64,000 bases of DNA from Absidia repens (GCA_002105175.1 MCGE01000015.1:930001-994000); one strand, 5' to 3'. Shown: positions 1 through 12,560, counted from the first letter of the stretch. Notes: generated by a model not told the origin, from the sequence alone. Translations and numbers: made by a program.

Positions 1-1180
1 TGCCGTTTTCGCTCTTTCCCTGACTGATGCTGTCGATATCAAAAAAGGAATGCTGAGTACTACCATCATAGTTGCTATTGTTGTTGTTGTTGTTGTTGAT
101 GGCTGAGGTTGCATTTTGGTTTGCATTGACAAGAATTCGAAACAAAATAGGTGATGCGTAGGCAAGTTCTGATTTTGAATCGTTTGCTAGAGTGGTGTCA
201 AAGATAGAATGGTACGGTTTTTCGGGAGGAGACGGCGGGTATCCATCATGAAGTGCTTTCAAGCCAATATCACTCGCGGTCCAATCATACTGTTGGATTT
301 TGCGTCGTTGTAGAATCCGATTGTATGATTTTGCTTTTGCTTTTGCTGCTTCTGTTTTGGTGAGCGTTGGTGTTGTCGTTGGTGTTGTTATTGGTTTTGT
401 TGTTCGAAAGGATATTCGGTTTGGATAGGCGTGAGAGACGGATATTCGTTTTTGTTGTTTGGATTCTTCTATAATCATTCGCATCAAAAAATGGCCAGCC
501 TTTTCCGCTAGAATAGGATCACAGTCGGCAGGACCCAGAGCTACCTTTCCCATGGCATCACCCAAATGATAAGCATCCATAAGATTGTCCCTTTTGTGTT
601 TCATGACGTTAACTAAAAAGTGCACAATGTCTGTAAGGAGTTGATAGTTTTGTTGTGGTAAGATGGTAAAGAGGTATTCGAGTGTACATGCTATATATTA
701 TATAACGATAGAAAAAGGAATAAGTTGGTGGTTGTTCCAGTAAGATTGAAACAAATGAATAAACTTACTTTCATAATTGATTTGTCGCCAAATCTTTTTG
801 GATAGAATCCGTTCTTTGCATCCCCAAAGAGCATCTTGTAATAAAGTAGCAACAGAGTGTACACTAAAGTGTTCAAGATCCTCCGCAGTCACCACCTGAT
901 GATAAAACGCCTTTATAAATAATACATTATTAGGCACTACCAAAAAAGAAGAAATATCAGTATTCTCTTCATAATAAAAAAAGGACCAGTGGGTCGGCAT
1001 TTGAAATTTTTAAAATGTACCTGATTTGCGAAGAATCTTCCTTTCAAAAAGGCCTATTAGAAAAACAGTCAGTTAATCAAAGTAAAACTAGTTGCTAATT
1101 TACTAATTATTACCTCGTTTGATTATATCGTCCATGCATAGTCTAGCTAGATGAGCTGTGAAAGCAAAAGAGTAAAACAT
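1..1180 (-). CDS. Msb1/Mug8-type (DUF1708) RhoGAP-like protein, 5' part only
   Basis: Four exons join in phase on the minus strand: 1180-1114, 1053-1021, 936-769 and 690 to the window edge, where the frame is still open. The start ATG at 1180 begins MFYSFAFTAHLARL, followed by a conserved-looking stretch containing RGLFERKILRKSVPN, then an acidic/aromatic helical region (VTAEDLEHFSVHSVATLLQDA) and LLTDIVHFLVNVM. This resembles the N-terminal RhoGAP-like domain of fungal Msb1 and meiotically upregulated Mug8 proteins, which act in Cdc42/Rho signalling and cell polarity. I base this on remembered family patterns, not a search. After the domain the chain becomes low-complexity, with Thr/Lys-rich segments and a run of seven Asn, as expected for the disordered tail of such proteins. 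A short upstream exon adding N-terminal residues is possible, because a pyrimidine-rich stretch and an AG precede the ATG. The 3' half lies outside the window. Confidence 0.55.
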
Positions 1181-2482
1181 GGTTTCCTATTCTCAAAAAA
1201 AATAATAGAATGGGGGGCTGCTTTTTAATATCCATTGGTCTCGTCGTTCATCGTCGTTCAGTATAGAATACATAATATTTATACCATTTACCTTTGAAAA
1301 GTTGAAGGAGAGAGGATTAAAGATTGGGAAAAAGAAAAAAATGGAAGAAGAAGAAGAAGAAAAAAAAGATATTTGATGAAAGCCAAAAAAAAAAAAAAAA
1401 AAAGAAAACACCCATCACCCCCTTGTTTATCAAGGAGGCAATAGGCGCCAAGGTTACTTTCACAATAAATCATTACCCTCCAGCCATTCAAATAAATGCT
1501 GAGCTATCAATACAGTTCCACTACATATATCATCATAAACTATACTGTACTGTAAAAGTTTGTTTTGTGAGGAGTCTTTTTTAATCTTCTTTATTGTATT
1601 GCAACAATACCTACATAATTATCCCCGCCCCCTCTTCTCTTTTTCTCTTTTTTTTTCCTTATGCAACAAAAAGGAAAAGAAAATACCGTTGCAGTGAAAT
1701 TCGTTTATGCTGCATGCATACATTTGTTTGGTATGATACGATGATGAACTGCTTTTTTTTTATCAACAGCCGCGCAAGTAAAACTTGCTTTTTATTTTTA
1801 CGGAGTTGATGCGTAAATATGGGCCAATCATGATTAATTTTGCTTCCCATTGTCCCTAATATTGCCGCATATTGTACAGTTGTTAAAATCATATATAGCA
1901 CAGCAGTAGGATAGACATATTTTTATTTAAAAGGTTTGGGGGTTATTTAATTCAGCTTCTTTAGTTATGGTTATGCCAGCTTATCTGTCTAATAAAAATT
2001 CCATTCATCAATAGACATCTGCACAATGATTTTGATTTGTGCCGTATGTGATGTAAGAGAGAGATAAAGGAGGTTTATAATAAAATCAACCGAAGAAAAG
2101 CAGGAGCCATTTTTCCATATCGCATTGTTCCCTACCTCTAGGTGAGCACCAGCCACGATTCAGTGTCTCTCTTTTTTTATGGATAGCTTTTTTCACATGG
2201 TCATCATCGTCATCATTACTTAGTATCGTCAGTACATACTAAAAATAGGAGAATGCTTCAACCAGGCTTCCCCTGTACACTTTAATGCGGTGAGCACTAT
2301 TGATCAAGTCCCGCCCCCCACCTCTCTGCTTGCCGCAATTTTTTTTTGTAGAAGAAAAGAAAAAAATTTTCTGTCACCGACAGCGTCATGGGCGGCGTTC
2401 GAAATTAAAGTGTGTGGGTTTCCTCTTGAATCTTTTTTTTTTTTTTTTTGTTATTTATCTTCCTCTTCACTCAATTCACGAC
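1181..2482. other. Divergent intergenic region
   Basis: This is the shared upstream region of the Msb1-like gene (-) and DBP5 (+). It holds long A/T homopolymers (poly-A near 1385-1402, poly-T near 2432-2449) and polypurine stretches. Short ORFs here are low-complexity (poly-Phe/poly-Lys). I see no convincing gene, tRNA or repeat. Confidence 0.6.
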
Positions 2483-4864
2483 ATGTCAAAAGGTACGAAT
2501 CAACTCCAGTGGTTTAATTTGTATTGTTTTATAGCTGATGGATTACTGGTTTGGAAAATGCTTTGATTCTATTTTGATTACAAGTTTTTTGTTTTCTCTT
2601 GCTGGTCAAATGAGTCTTTCCACTCTTGAACACGAACAACAGCAATTATGTTCTCTATTTATTGACGTTTGTTACTCATTTATACTTGATCCCCCTCTAA
2701 ATTTGTAGACGTTGATAACATTACCCTCAAGCTTGGTGATCTTTTGGCTAATCAACGTAAGATGATACTTTTTCTTCTCATAGGCATGGATTGACCACGT
2801 ATTCATTCTAAACATATTCATTCTATTTTGACATAGCTGCTCCTCCTGCCGGACAACCTGCTGCCGCTGCTCCTGCCCCTGCTGCCGCTGACGCTGCCAC
2901 AACTCCAGTAAAACCCGCTGCTGGTAATTTAAAAGGATATTATTGTTACTATTTGTCGTTCGTGATCAAACTAATGTAATAACACCTTGTAGATGCTGCT
3001 GCTACTGCTAACAATGATGACGACGATGACGAAGATGACGTCGTGAACAACCTTATTCAAAGCACCCAAGTCGTTCAAGTCAAATTGGCTGATCAGCAAG
3101 CTGACCCTAACTCACCTCTGTACTCTGTGAAATCCTTCGATGATTTGGGTTTGTAAGTTTTGACGCAAAAAAACATGAGGGGGACGCGACAGTAGCTTTT
3201 TTTTTTTTTTTTTTGCTCACAAATCAACCCACTTACTCACCTTATCTTTGTCACTCCGTTGTTGTTGTTTTTTAGGACGCCTGAACTTTTGAAGGGTATC
3301 TACTCGATGAAATTCAGCAAGCCTTCCAAAATTCAAGAAAGGGCCTTGCCATTGTTGATTCAAGATCCGTAAGTGAAGCACACATACACATAAGAACATG
3401 AATAAATACTGATATGGGCTCGGTTTTGTTTTTCTTATGGATAATGATATAGACCAAAGAATATGATCGGTCAATCTCAGAGTGGTACTGGTAAGTCATT
3501 CAAAACAAGACAACCTGGACTTGATTTTTGATCTCTGACTTGATTTGATTTGATTTCATGTAGGTAAATCTGCTGCGTTTGTATTGACTATGTTGTACAG
3601 AGTCAAGATGGATATTAAAGCTCCTCAGGTAAAAAAAAAAAAGAGGCAAGAGTCGTCAACTCGAAGGATGAAACAGGGGTAATTTATTTGTGATGTGATT
3701 TTTGTGGAATATATAGGCCATCTGTTTGGCTCCTTCTCGAGAACTTGCTCGTCAAATCATGGATGTGGTGGAACAAATGTCAAAATTCACTGGCATTACA
3801 TCTCAATTGGTAGTCAAGGATTCGTACCGTAGAAATCAAAATATCAATGCGCAAGTCATTGTTGGTACTCCTGGTTCTGTCATGGAAGTCATCCGTCGAA
3901 AAATGGTTGTGAACAATAACATCAATATCTTTGTTTTGGATGAAGCCGATAATATGTTGGATCAAGATGGTTTAGGTGATCAAACACTCCGCATTCAAAC
4001 GTAAGTCCGACGTATAAAAGAGGGAGTGGGTGCTGGGAAGTTATATGAAAGAAAGTCTCTCATGATTATTGGTTTTTTTTTTTTTACATATATACAGTAT
4101 GCTTAAGCGTGATATTCAAACCGTCTTATTCTCTGCTACTTTCCCTGATAACGTCCGACGATTTGCTGAACGATTTGCCAAAAACGCCAACGAAATCTCA
4201 TTGAAGCGTGAAGAACTTAGTGTGGAAAGCATCAAACAATTCTATGTGGACTGTGACTCTGAAGAACACAAGTACGACGTTTTGGTGAACTTGTATGATC
4301 TCTTAACTGTCAGTCAAAGTATCATTTTCTGCAAGGTAAAAAAGAAGAGTGCGTGGTGTGGTAGTACGTCGTATAGTGATGGAAGAAAAAAGTATAGTTT
4401 TACTGAAAAAAAAAAAACATTCATCCTGTGTTTTCTAGCGTCGAACCACTGCCGATGAAATTGCTAAACGAATGACTGCTCAAGGCCACGCGGTTGTTGC
4501 CCTCCACGGGAAAATGACTCCTGAAGAGCGAGACAAGGTGATGGACGACTTTAGACGTGGTGAATTCAAGGTGTTGATTACAACCAACGTGATTGCTCGG
4601 GGTATCGACATTTTACAAGTGACTTTAGTCGTGAACTATGATTTGCCCGTGGATCGTGCCGAAAATCCTGATTATGAAGCTTACCTCCATCGTATTGGTC
4701 GAACGGGTCGATTTGGTCGCACAGGTGTCAGTATCAACTTTGTCCACAACAAGGAAACTTGGGAGAAGATGGCCATGATTGAACAACACTTCAAACGCAG
4801 TATTGAACTTATACCAACAGACGACTGGGAAGAAGTGGAAAAGAAATTGAAGCGTGTCCTTTAG
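2483..4864 (+). CDS. DBP5: DEAD-box ATP-dependent RNA helicase Dbp5/DDX19
   Basis: Ten exons (2483-2492, 2709-2756, 2837-2923, 2993-3152, 3276-3368, 3453-3490, 3564-3628, 3717-4000, 4098-4335, 4439-4864) give a 482-residue protein in perfect phase. All core helicase motifs are present: GQSQSGTGK (motif I), APSRELARQ (Ia), DEAD at about residues 242-245, SAT (III), IIFC (IV), [11 protein letters not shown] (V) and [11 protein letters not shown] (VI). The N-terminus is acidic and Ala/Pro-rich. The sequence around [18 protein letters not shown] and the ending AMIEQHF...[12 protein letters not shown] fit Dbp5/DDX19 rather than eIF4A or Ded1. Dbp5 remodels mRNPs on the cytoplasmic face of the nuclear pore, driven by Gle1-InsP6 and Nup159, and also helps translation termination. 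The first exon is only 10 nt, with the ATG just before the first intron. Confidence 0.95.
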
Positions 4865-5308
4865 AAAAAGAAAAAACAACAAATGACAACAACAACAACA
4901 AGAACAGCAACAACATGATGATGGATCGATGAATTTTAGTTTTTTAGGATATTATTACTAGCTTTATTGATTACTTTTGAAATTATATATATATATGTGT
5001 GTGTATGTGTATTTGTTGATGGAGTTTGATGATGATTTTTTATTCTTGCAATTAATAAAGAAATCTTGCTTTTTGTGCTTATATGCTTTTATTGATATTG
5101 ACATGATCTTTCACATGGCAGGCATAATTTGGCTATTAAAAAAAAAAAAAAAAAAAAGCTAATTGTGATCAGCAGCCGGTATTTTAAAACAGTGCGGGGG
5201 CTGTAATGCCATTTTATTTTTATCAGTTTCGATTTTCGTTTCACTCTTTTTATTTACTTCTTTTATCCCAACTTTTTTTTTTGCAATTTCCTCTGTCCCA
5301 TCCTTTTT
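4865..5308. other. DBP5 3' region and HAD-gene promoter
   Basis: Contains a CAA-rich 3' UTR start, AT-rich DNA with an AATAAA near 5054, and a 19-nt poly-A run near 5139-5157. No gene is seen. Confidence 0.5.
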
Positions 5309-5782
5309 ATGAATAACGCATCAAGAATTCGTCTCATCACTTTTGATGCCTACAATACTTTATTCAAACCCAAAGGAAGCCTCTCTGGACAATATGTACG
5401 ATCAGCCGTATTATTTTGGCATGGGTTGGGTGGGTGGGACTTGTGGTGGGCAGTAATATTAATTGCAAGTTGACCTCTTTTCTCGGTTTTATAGGCACAT
5501 GAAGCGTCCAAGGTAGGTCTTAAAGTCTCTCCTGATGCCATCACCAAGCAGTTTGGTTTAGCCTACAAGAAGCAATTGCAGCGCTCACCTTTCTATGGGG
5601 TGGAACAAGGTATGTCGTCTGAAAATTGGTGGAAGGAGGTAAAGTCGGATGGAAAAATCATGATTCTGCCACATAGGAATAGTGTAATTTTATGCATGAC
5701 GGTTTACTTTACAATTTTATTTATTCTTGGTTGTGTATAGCTGGTTTATACCACCTTTTTGGAGTCTGGCATCCGAAAGCAA

Positions 5783-5821
<39 letters not shown>

Positions 5822-6769
5822 ATATTAGGATGGTTTTGTTGGGGACGTATATATTGTACAAAATGTATTGGAGACGGAAATTGACACATGTTTTTATTTT
5901 CTATGTTATGGCCTACCTTTTGATTCACTGCGATTCTTTGAAATCAAAGATTTGGATGACAAGTTCTCACCGCTCTTCGATTCACTCTATGCACGATTCA
6001 TGACGAAAGAAGGTTACAGCCTTTTCCCAGATGTTATCACCACATTGGATGAATTAAAAGAACGTGGATTCAAAATGGGGGTCATCAGCAACTCGGATGA
6101 GCGTTTAAGTAAGTGCGGAAAAAAAAGGGGGCTGGGCAGACAGGGATCAAGATTGGAGGGGACGGGATCTTGATGTTTGAATTATTTTTTATATATGAAT
6201 AGTTAGTGTTATGGAAAGTTTAAAACTGGATCAGTATTTTGAATTTATTTTGCCGAGTCGTCTTGCCGGTTACGAAAAGCCCGCCCCTGAAATCTTCCAA
6301 AAGGCGATCCATTTGATTGATGAACCTATTCATATTGACGAAGCTCTCCATGTTGGTGATGATGTGGAAAAGTAAGCGGTCATGAGGAAAATGGAAATAG
6401 TATGAATAATAAGACTTATCAATTCTTAATTATTACCTCTTATAGGGATTACTTTGGTAAGATGGATGAAACGTGATGAAAAGGACGATACAGGAATAAT
6501 GACACTGACTTCCACTTTTTTTGGGGGGATGGAAAATAGGTGCTGTGAATGCTGGCTGGCATGGCGTAGTTCTCAAGCGTAGCAAACTATCGTATGAAGA
6601 TTATAGTCCTTCCCTATTGGCACCAAGCTCCGCTTCTCAATCACCTCGAAACATTATGTCGTTGACTGACTTGTATCCATTAGCTTGCCATATTCGACCT
6701 AACGAAGACAAACAGCAACAACAACAAAACGAGCCTGATCATTTGCATGTAGCAGCTGATCGCCAATAA
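5309..6769 (+). CDS. HAD-superfamily hydrolase, HDHD3/DREG-2-like
   Basis: Seven exons (5309-5395, 5495-5638, 5741-5783, 5950-6108, 6203-6371, 6446-6456, 6540-6769) make a 280-residue protein. HAD motif I is ITFDAYNTLF, with the nucleophile Asp at residue 13. Motif II is VISNSDERL. The Lys motif is in the GYEKPAPEIF segment. Motif IV is HVGDDVEKD. The cap segment after SSENWWKE fits the HDHD3 subgroup of small-molecule phosphatase-like proteins, whose substrate is not well defined. The exon 3/4 intron carries a poly-A run of about 33 nt. Exon 6 is only 11 nt and is needed to keep motif IV in frame. The tail is Gln-rich and probably disordered. The superfamily call is firm; the substrate cannot be told from sequence. 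Confidence 0.85.
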
Positions 6770-7390
6770 CTATAGTACCATATTGACCCAAAACCACTCC
6801 ATCCACAACTTCTTAGTATATTGTATCATATCAATCCTCCCCCAACCTATTTTGTTTTTACTATTACTTTTATTATCTCAATAAAATTATTCTTATTTCT
6901 ACTGTATAAATTTATCATTTGTCCCCTGGCATTCATTGCTTGTTTATCTAAAGTGCCCCAAAAAAGCATTACATAGTAACCGAGATGACAAGGTACAAGC
7001 ATACCATTTTCTTGGTACTGCTAGTCGATGCGCTTCAATAAAATATAATCATTTATAGTCTACCTCATACCTTGCACTGTATACAAGCGCCTATTTTTAT
7101 ATTCATTCTTCAGATTATTATTTATCATTCTTCGGCTCTACCTTCTAGTCACCCTCTGATGCAAGCAAATATATGACTCTGGATAAAATAGGATCGTATA
7201 GATCAGTCCAATGCATAAATTTACTCTCACACAGTTTGATGACAATTTTCACACTTCGTTATTTGAAAAGATTTGTGGCGTATAAACTTGGGTGCGGTGC
7301 AAACTTCAAGACCTTATATGACGATTCGATAGGCAAGTATGCCAAACGATATTTGGAAGAGGAACCTTTTTATATCCTATAAACTATTGA
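6770..7390. other. HAD-gene 3' region with a possible repeat tail
   Basis: The 3' UTR has AATAAA near 6880. At about 7030-7080, GCTTCAATAAAATATA followed by a CTACCTCATACCTTG stretch resembles the downstream AATAAA-bearing units of the dispersed repeat seen at 8525 and 13105, so a degenerate repeat tail may lie here. No protein gene is seen. Confidence 0.35.
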
Positions 7391-7399
7391 AGATATACA

Positions 7400-8570
7400 T
7401 TGAAGATATCTACACAGTAAAAAGTGCTTTATTGTAGAATAAACATAACGTAAGATAAGACTAAGAGGGTAAGAAATTCAACCATGAGTGGCAAGCTAGT
7501 CTACTGGGAAAGAGGGGTGCGCGAAGCTATTTATTGACCGGATAGGAACGCACTATTCTATAGAGGATGAAGGTCTGCAAAGTTAAGTGCCATTTGTGTT
7601 ATGAGAGGAGAACACCATCTTACTACAGATGTTAAATGGTGAAGGTCACTGTACAAGGGACCGTAAGCCACCATACTGTCGCTATCAAGTGACATAGGTT
7701 GCTTTTTTTTTTTTACAAAAAAAGAAAAACAGAGTTACCATGTTGTCAACAGCTGCCATAGGAATAAAGACCCAATATTCAACGGCGGAGGTTTCTGGCA
7801 TGAGAAGAGAACTATGGTGTTGATCATGTTACACGATACTGGATGCTGCTTTAAAGAAAACAAGCAAAAAAGTGAGGTTTCTTTTTTTGTTTTGTATCCA
7901 AAAAAACTATTCAAATCCCGAGCACGTGAAATATTTATTTTCTCTCTCTCGCCCGTTTTATTTTTTCGGCTCTCTTTCCTTTTAATTATTTCTTTTTCTC
8001 TTTATTTTTTATTTACCATTCAACTTCTGTGGGGTTATTTTGGACCTAGAATTGTATCAGGACTAGTTTAGAGCGGTTTTCAGCTCAGGGTTTACAACAT
8101 GCATGGGGAATCCCTTTCACTTTGGATCTAGGATCTGAAGGCACCATTAGTTGGCTTTTTGCAGCCTTCATTATCTTAGTTTAGTGTTAGCTTGTCCATA
8201 GTTTGTATCTCTCTCTGAATAAAATATATCTGTTTTTCTTTCCTTCAATGAAAAGTCCCATAAGTTTCCTTCATGTCTTGTACAACAGATTCCTATGTAC
8301 CTTCGCCTTTTCTTATTAGCGTTGACTAATGCAGTGTTTCAATAACTGATGTCCCTTTATTCTTTCTCTTTCTTTGTACAGCGTATTAGTTTCCTTTTAC
8401 AATTTTCTCTTTAGAATAGTGTTGGTCATTCTTCAGATCCCCCCCCGGTCCCATTAGTCTCCCTCCTGCTAGTTTATTTAGAACTCTTGATTACTGTTAA
8501 TCTACGCTGTTTTTGCTTACCCTTCAATAAAATATATATCTTTTTTTTAATCGTCCACCTCTATTTTCAG
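7400..8570 (+). repeat. Dispersed non-coding repeat, copy A
   Basis: This is one of the two longest copies. An E-box CACGTG (7923-7928) is followed by a pyrimidine-rich stretch, then ACCATTCAACTTCTG, then the core beginning GGACTAGTTTAG (8060) and ATGCATGGGGAATCCCTTTC. Downstream come three AATAAA-type units (near 8218, 8330 and 8525). The segment upstream of the E-box (about 7480-7860) also resembles the segment before copy E (39710-39930), for example GAGTGGCAAGCTAGTCTAC versus GAGTGGCAAACTATTCTAC. It has no coding potential beyond a short ORF ending in the core. It could be a non-coding RNA gene family or a non-autonomous mobile element. Confidence 0.7.
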
Positions 8571-9090
8571 ATTCATCGGATACTGAACAACCCTTTTTTT
8601 GGTATATGACAAAGATGTGAATCAAATACTATGCCATATACGTACGGCGATGATTTTGCTGACTCGGGAGAGAATTTCTCAACAACCAGCATCACTTTGT
8701 TAGTTGATGTTCATTGTGATCATACTTCAACTGATATATCTGCGTGAATTTTTTATATTTTATGGATAGCAAATGAGTGATAAACTAAAATAGGTTTTTA
8801 TTCAAAAATAAACGGAGGCAGTGGATATCATAATGACTTCTATAACTACGGAATGGAAGAAACCTTTTTTCAAATGAAGGGACGCAAACTCGGATTGCGA
8901 CACTATGGCAAGTAGAATAAAAGAAGACAAATTTTACAGAAAGGAATAATAATATTTTATTTGGAATATAATCAAGCAAGAAAAAAGACTAAATCTACAT
9001 ACAGCAAACCCATCACCCTGCTACCTATTCTATGAGTAAATTCATACCTAAATAGTGAATAGAAAACTAAACTAAACCACGGCCTTGTCT
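8571..9090. other. Region between repeat copy A and the SPS19 3' end
   Basis: AT-rich. It includes the probable 3' UTR of the minus-strand reductase (minus-strand AATAAA-like signals near 8800-8960). No gene is recognised. Confidence 0.5.
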
Positions 9091-10513
9091 TTAGAGGCGA
9101 GCGAGTTTTGGTGGGTTGAGGACCATCTTGGGATAATCAGCTGGGCTACTTGTCATCCAAGAACCACCTATATAGATAATAAAGCGAACCCCGTCCCCGA
9201 ATCAGTTACGCAAGCCAACTACAGCGTCGATCATTTCTCTTTTTTCGCTTACCATCAACAACCAATGTGACACCGTTAATCCAAGAAGCACCTTGTGAAT
9301 TCAAAAATACAGTAGCTTGAGCAATATCCATCGTTTCACCAGCACGTCCCATAGGTACGCCACTATAATCAAGGGCACTACCATCGCGCTTGAAAGCAGC
9401 ACCGAGCTTTTCCATACCAACCGTCGAAGCCTACAAATAAAATAAAAGATAGCACTTATCATTGAGTATATTGCTTCTTTCATATCCAGTATTGCTTTGA
9501 TTTTCCTTTGTCAATACATACGATAGGACCAGGGGAGATACCATTGACACCTAAATTTTCCGCATCCCAAACAAATAGAGTCAGTGATTAGCGCATTTCT
9601 GTCTATGTGCCTATAAAACTATAACCACCCTCCATCAAAGAGAAATACTTACGAACACCGTGAGGTCCAAGTTCAATAGCTAAATGCTTTGTCATGGCGT
9701 CGATTGCAGCCTTTGCAGTTCCCGCATGGAGCTATAAATTATAGATGTAGGGTGAGCAACATACACGAAATTAGTAACTACCTACTGTTTTTTTGTTGGT
9801 TTTTTTTCACTTTTGTAGTATTGTGCTTACCTGGAAGGGAACACCGGTGTAGTAGAGTGTCGCACTAACATTTATCACAGACCCGCGGGATTTCTTCAAA
9901 TGCTCAGAGGCTGCCTTTGTCAGATTGAATGTGCCCATCACATCGATTTCGATCACTGTTTTGAATGCATTATATGAGAGACCCTGTAATGGAGCGAGGA
10001 AGTTACCGGCAGCGCCATTGATCAAGAAATCGATACGCCCAAACTTTTCAATCGTCGCCTTGACTGCGTTTTCCATGTCTTCAGGCTTACGGACATCACC
10101 GCTAACAGCACTATATGAGCAAGGAAGGCGCAAAACAAAAGAAAAGCAAAAAAAAAAAATTACTGCACATTAGTTTCTAACAGTATGACATTCTCTCACA
10201 CACCCACCTTCCACATCTCTACTTACATGACTTGTCCACCCGTTTCTTTTCGTATTTCCTCAGCGGCCTTTTCCAACTTGTCCTTGCTATATCATACATA
10301 CAGGGATGAAGTGTGTATACAGTTAGTATAAATTCATTCAATCAGCGCAAGGCTGAATTACCTTCTGCTAACAATCACTGCGGAAGCACCATGCTTCACC
10401 ATGGCAGTGGTCATCCCTCGACAGATTCCACTTCCACCACCAGAGCAGAGCAACACCTTGCCAGAGAACAAGTCGTTTTTAAAAACTTGGGTAGTATCAA
10501 TTGCGGATGCCAT
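9091..10513 (-). CDS. SPS19: Peroxisomal 2,4-dienoyl-CoA reductase (short-chain dehydrogenase)
   Basis: Seven exons (10513-10362, 10286-10227, 10110-9831, 9731-9653, 9550-9522, 9430-9253, 9167-9091) give 284 residues in phase. The Rossmann nucleotide-binding loop is [11 protein letters not shown]. Family-typical stretches follow: [58 protein letters not shown] and [11 protein letters not shown]. These match the DECR2/Sps19 group rather than a generic SDR. The C-terminus is LARL, and terminal ARL is a usable PTS1, so the enzyme should be peroxisomal. It reduces 2,4-dienoyl-CoA with NADPH so that unsaturated fatty acids with even-position double bonds can enter beta-oxidation. No other fatty-acid gene is nearby. 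Confidence 0.93.
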
Positions 10514-11100
10514 AGTAATATAATATATGTATGATAATAAAAAAGATGTATAATTTGGGGGAAAAGAAACGAAAAAAAGGAGAAGAAACAAAAAGAATTT
10601 ATAAATGAATGCGCTTTTTGCGGGGAGGAATTAAAAAGCTGACAACAATGAAAAAAAAAATCAGATTTGAAACGGCGCCATGTGGACGGCATTACATGAT
10701 CACCGTGTGCCGGGCAAACCTCACACACTCATCACATGTACTTTGCGTTCTCTCTCAGTTTTTACAAAAATGAGTATTTGAAAATGACCAGCTTTTTCCT
10801 AGCCGTCCTTTGTGTATTTAGATGACTCTTTTTTTTCCCACATGTCATGACGCTAATTACACTTGAGGAAGTATGCCTATACCTTACTACCGAGCAGATC
10901 AGATCGGCTGTTAGGGTAAAAAGTTTTCTCCGCTGTTAGTAAAGCGATCTATATTAATTTTGCCTTTAGTTTATCTTCCCTTCATTATCATGATAACCAT
11001 TTTCCCGGAAACAAAATGAATGCAAATTGCCTTGTTTGTTTTCAATCTAAGTCTTTTTTTTTTTATTGGATGGAAAAAAAAAAAAAAAAAAAACTCACAA
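10514..11100. other. SPS19 upstream region
   Basis: Promoter side of SPS19 followed by AT-rich DNA leading into repeat copy B, with poly-A near 11073-11091. No gene is seen. Confidence 0.5.
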
Positions 11101-11104
11101 ACAA

Positions 11105-11580
11105 TGGAAACATTTCACGCCCCGCACACGTGAATTTTTATTTTCGCCAATTCTTTTTTTTTTTTTTTACCATTGATATCTCAGCGACATTATGCAGGAC
11201 TTGTATTAGTACCAGGACTAGTTTAGAAGGGTTTTCAGATCAAGGATTACAAGATGCATGGAAACCCTTTCATTTTGTATTCAGGATTTAGGACCACCCA
11301 TTATTTTTGGAGCCTTCATGAGCTTAGATTAATCCTAGTTTTACATAGCTTGTATCTACTATTTGAATAAAATATGTATCTTTTTTACTTGCTTCAATGT
11401 GAAATGTCCCGTTTGTCTCCATCATGTCTTGTATAATAGAATTTCTTTTTATTTAATAACTGATCTGAAGAAGTTCTTTTCTAACACTAATCAATGAATA
11501 AATTTACTTTTCTGAAGTGTTCTTTTAGTAAGTATTCATCAATAATAGCCTTAAATTCCGTTTCAATAAAATGGATAATC
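11105..11580 (+). repeat. Dispersed non-coding repeat, copy B
   Basis: E-box CACGTG at 11127-11132, then GAATTTTTATTT and a poly-T tract, then the core GGACTAGTTTAGAAGGG from 11215, TTACAAGATGCATGG, and AATAAAATATGTATC near 11366. CTTCAATGTGAAATGTCCC and a GTTTCAATAAAATGG unit (about 11560) follow. It is more divergent in the stretch between E-box and core than copies A, C and E. Confidence 0.65.
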
Positions 11581-12056
11581 AATAGAAATAACTAGCAAAT
11601 AAAGACAAGACAAAAGTATATAAAAGTAGAAGGGTCGCTTATTTATTCAAATTAAAAAGTGAATCAACTATATAGTACTTGGTCAATAATCTAAAGGAGG
11701 AGAGTTGTGCGATCTTGTATCGCCGATGCAAAAGAGAATATAATAGTAATAAAAAAATTAGTGGGAACTAAAACAATAAAAAACAAGAGTGAAAAAATAA
11801 GGTAACTGTAATAAAATAGAGAACTGAATAAAAGTAAAGGGAAGTCAGGCAATGTAAAACAGAGAGGAATGGAAGAGGGATGGGAAAAGGTGAAAAAGGA
11901 AAGGGAGAAAAATAAATAAAAAAGCTGTCAGAAAGGGACGGAGATCAAGAATGAGCCAATGAGAGTAAAATATCGACACCGCCTAATACTAAGCCCGTGT
12001 TTGAATTCCCGCTATATGTAGCATATATAATACATGCCAATTGAGCAATCATCGGA
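11581..12056. other. Purine-rich intergenic DNA before tRNA-Ile
   Basis: An A/G-rich + strand without ORFs, leading to the tRNA gene. I see nothing specific in it. Confidence 0.5.
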
Positions 12057-12130
12057 GCTCGCTTAGCTCAGTTGGTTAGAGCGTGGTGCTAATAACGCCA
12101 AGGCCACAGGTTCGACCCCTGTAGTGAGCA
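12057..12130 (+). tRNA. tRNA-Ile (anticodon AAU)
   Basis: The 74-nt sequence folds as a complete cloverleaf. The acceptor stem GCTCGCT pairs with AGTGAGC (one G-U) and the discriminator is A. The D arm is GCTC...GAGC. The anticodon stem TGGTG/CGCCA encloses the loop CTAATAA, giving anticodon AAT. The T arm is ACAGG-TTCGACC-CCTGT, so the A and B boxes are intact and there is no intron. Its 3' end is the exact complement of the retrotransposon primer-binding site at 16704-16721. Confidence 0.96.
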
Positions 12131-12249
12131 TTATTCTTTTGTTTCCCGTATCTTGTGGGTAATTATTTTGCCATATATCACATTTCACTTCTTTAGATCA
12201 TTTAGTACGATGTCTTTTAGTGATTCAAGTGTGTTTGTAGAAGTTTTTA

Positions 12250-12560
12250 CAGCTAATTTTGGTTGTTAGGTCTGTTACGGCTATTTTTTAGTTTGATATA
12301 GGCAGTAACGGTGTTGATTCAACCTTTTTGTTAAAGCTTCAGTTATATTTTACACCAGATGAATAGTGTATAAGAGTATTCTTGTTCTTATTTGAACGGA
12401 TTTGTAGTGAGGATCAAAAAATATTTTTCCCCTGAATCGGCATTTGAATTTGCCCTTTTTTGTTTTGTTGACTGTAGGCTTGAAAATATATAGAGAGTAC
12501 CCAAATTGTATTTGATAATAAGTAGTGAGCACCAGAACTTTTGTAGGTAAAGTACAGCTT
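12250..12560 (-). mobile_element. LTR remnant of the Ty3-type element, inverted
   Basis: The reverse complement matches the 3' half of the LTR found at 15526-15915 and 16321-16699. Shared landmarks are the 13-nt motif TGGTGCTCACTAC (here 12534-12522), a CCGATTCAGGGGAAA stretch, and ends of the type CCGTAACA (TGTTACGG at 12273). It is truncated and diverged. It lies about 115-140 bp downstream of tRNA-Ile, with its 3' end facing the tRNA 3' end. Confidence 0.75.

Noticed and set aside
1193..1491. Phe/Ser-rich minus-strand ORFs upstream of the Msb1-like gene
   Set aside because: Produced by poly-A/poly-purine DNA; low complexity only.
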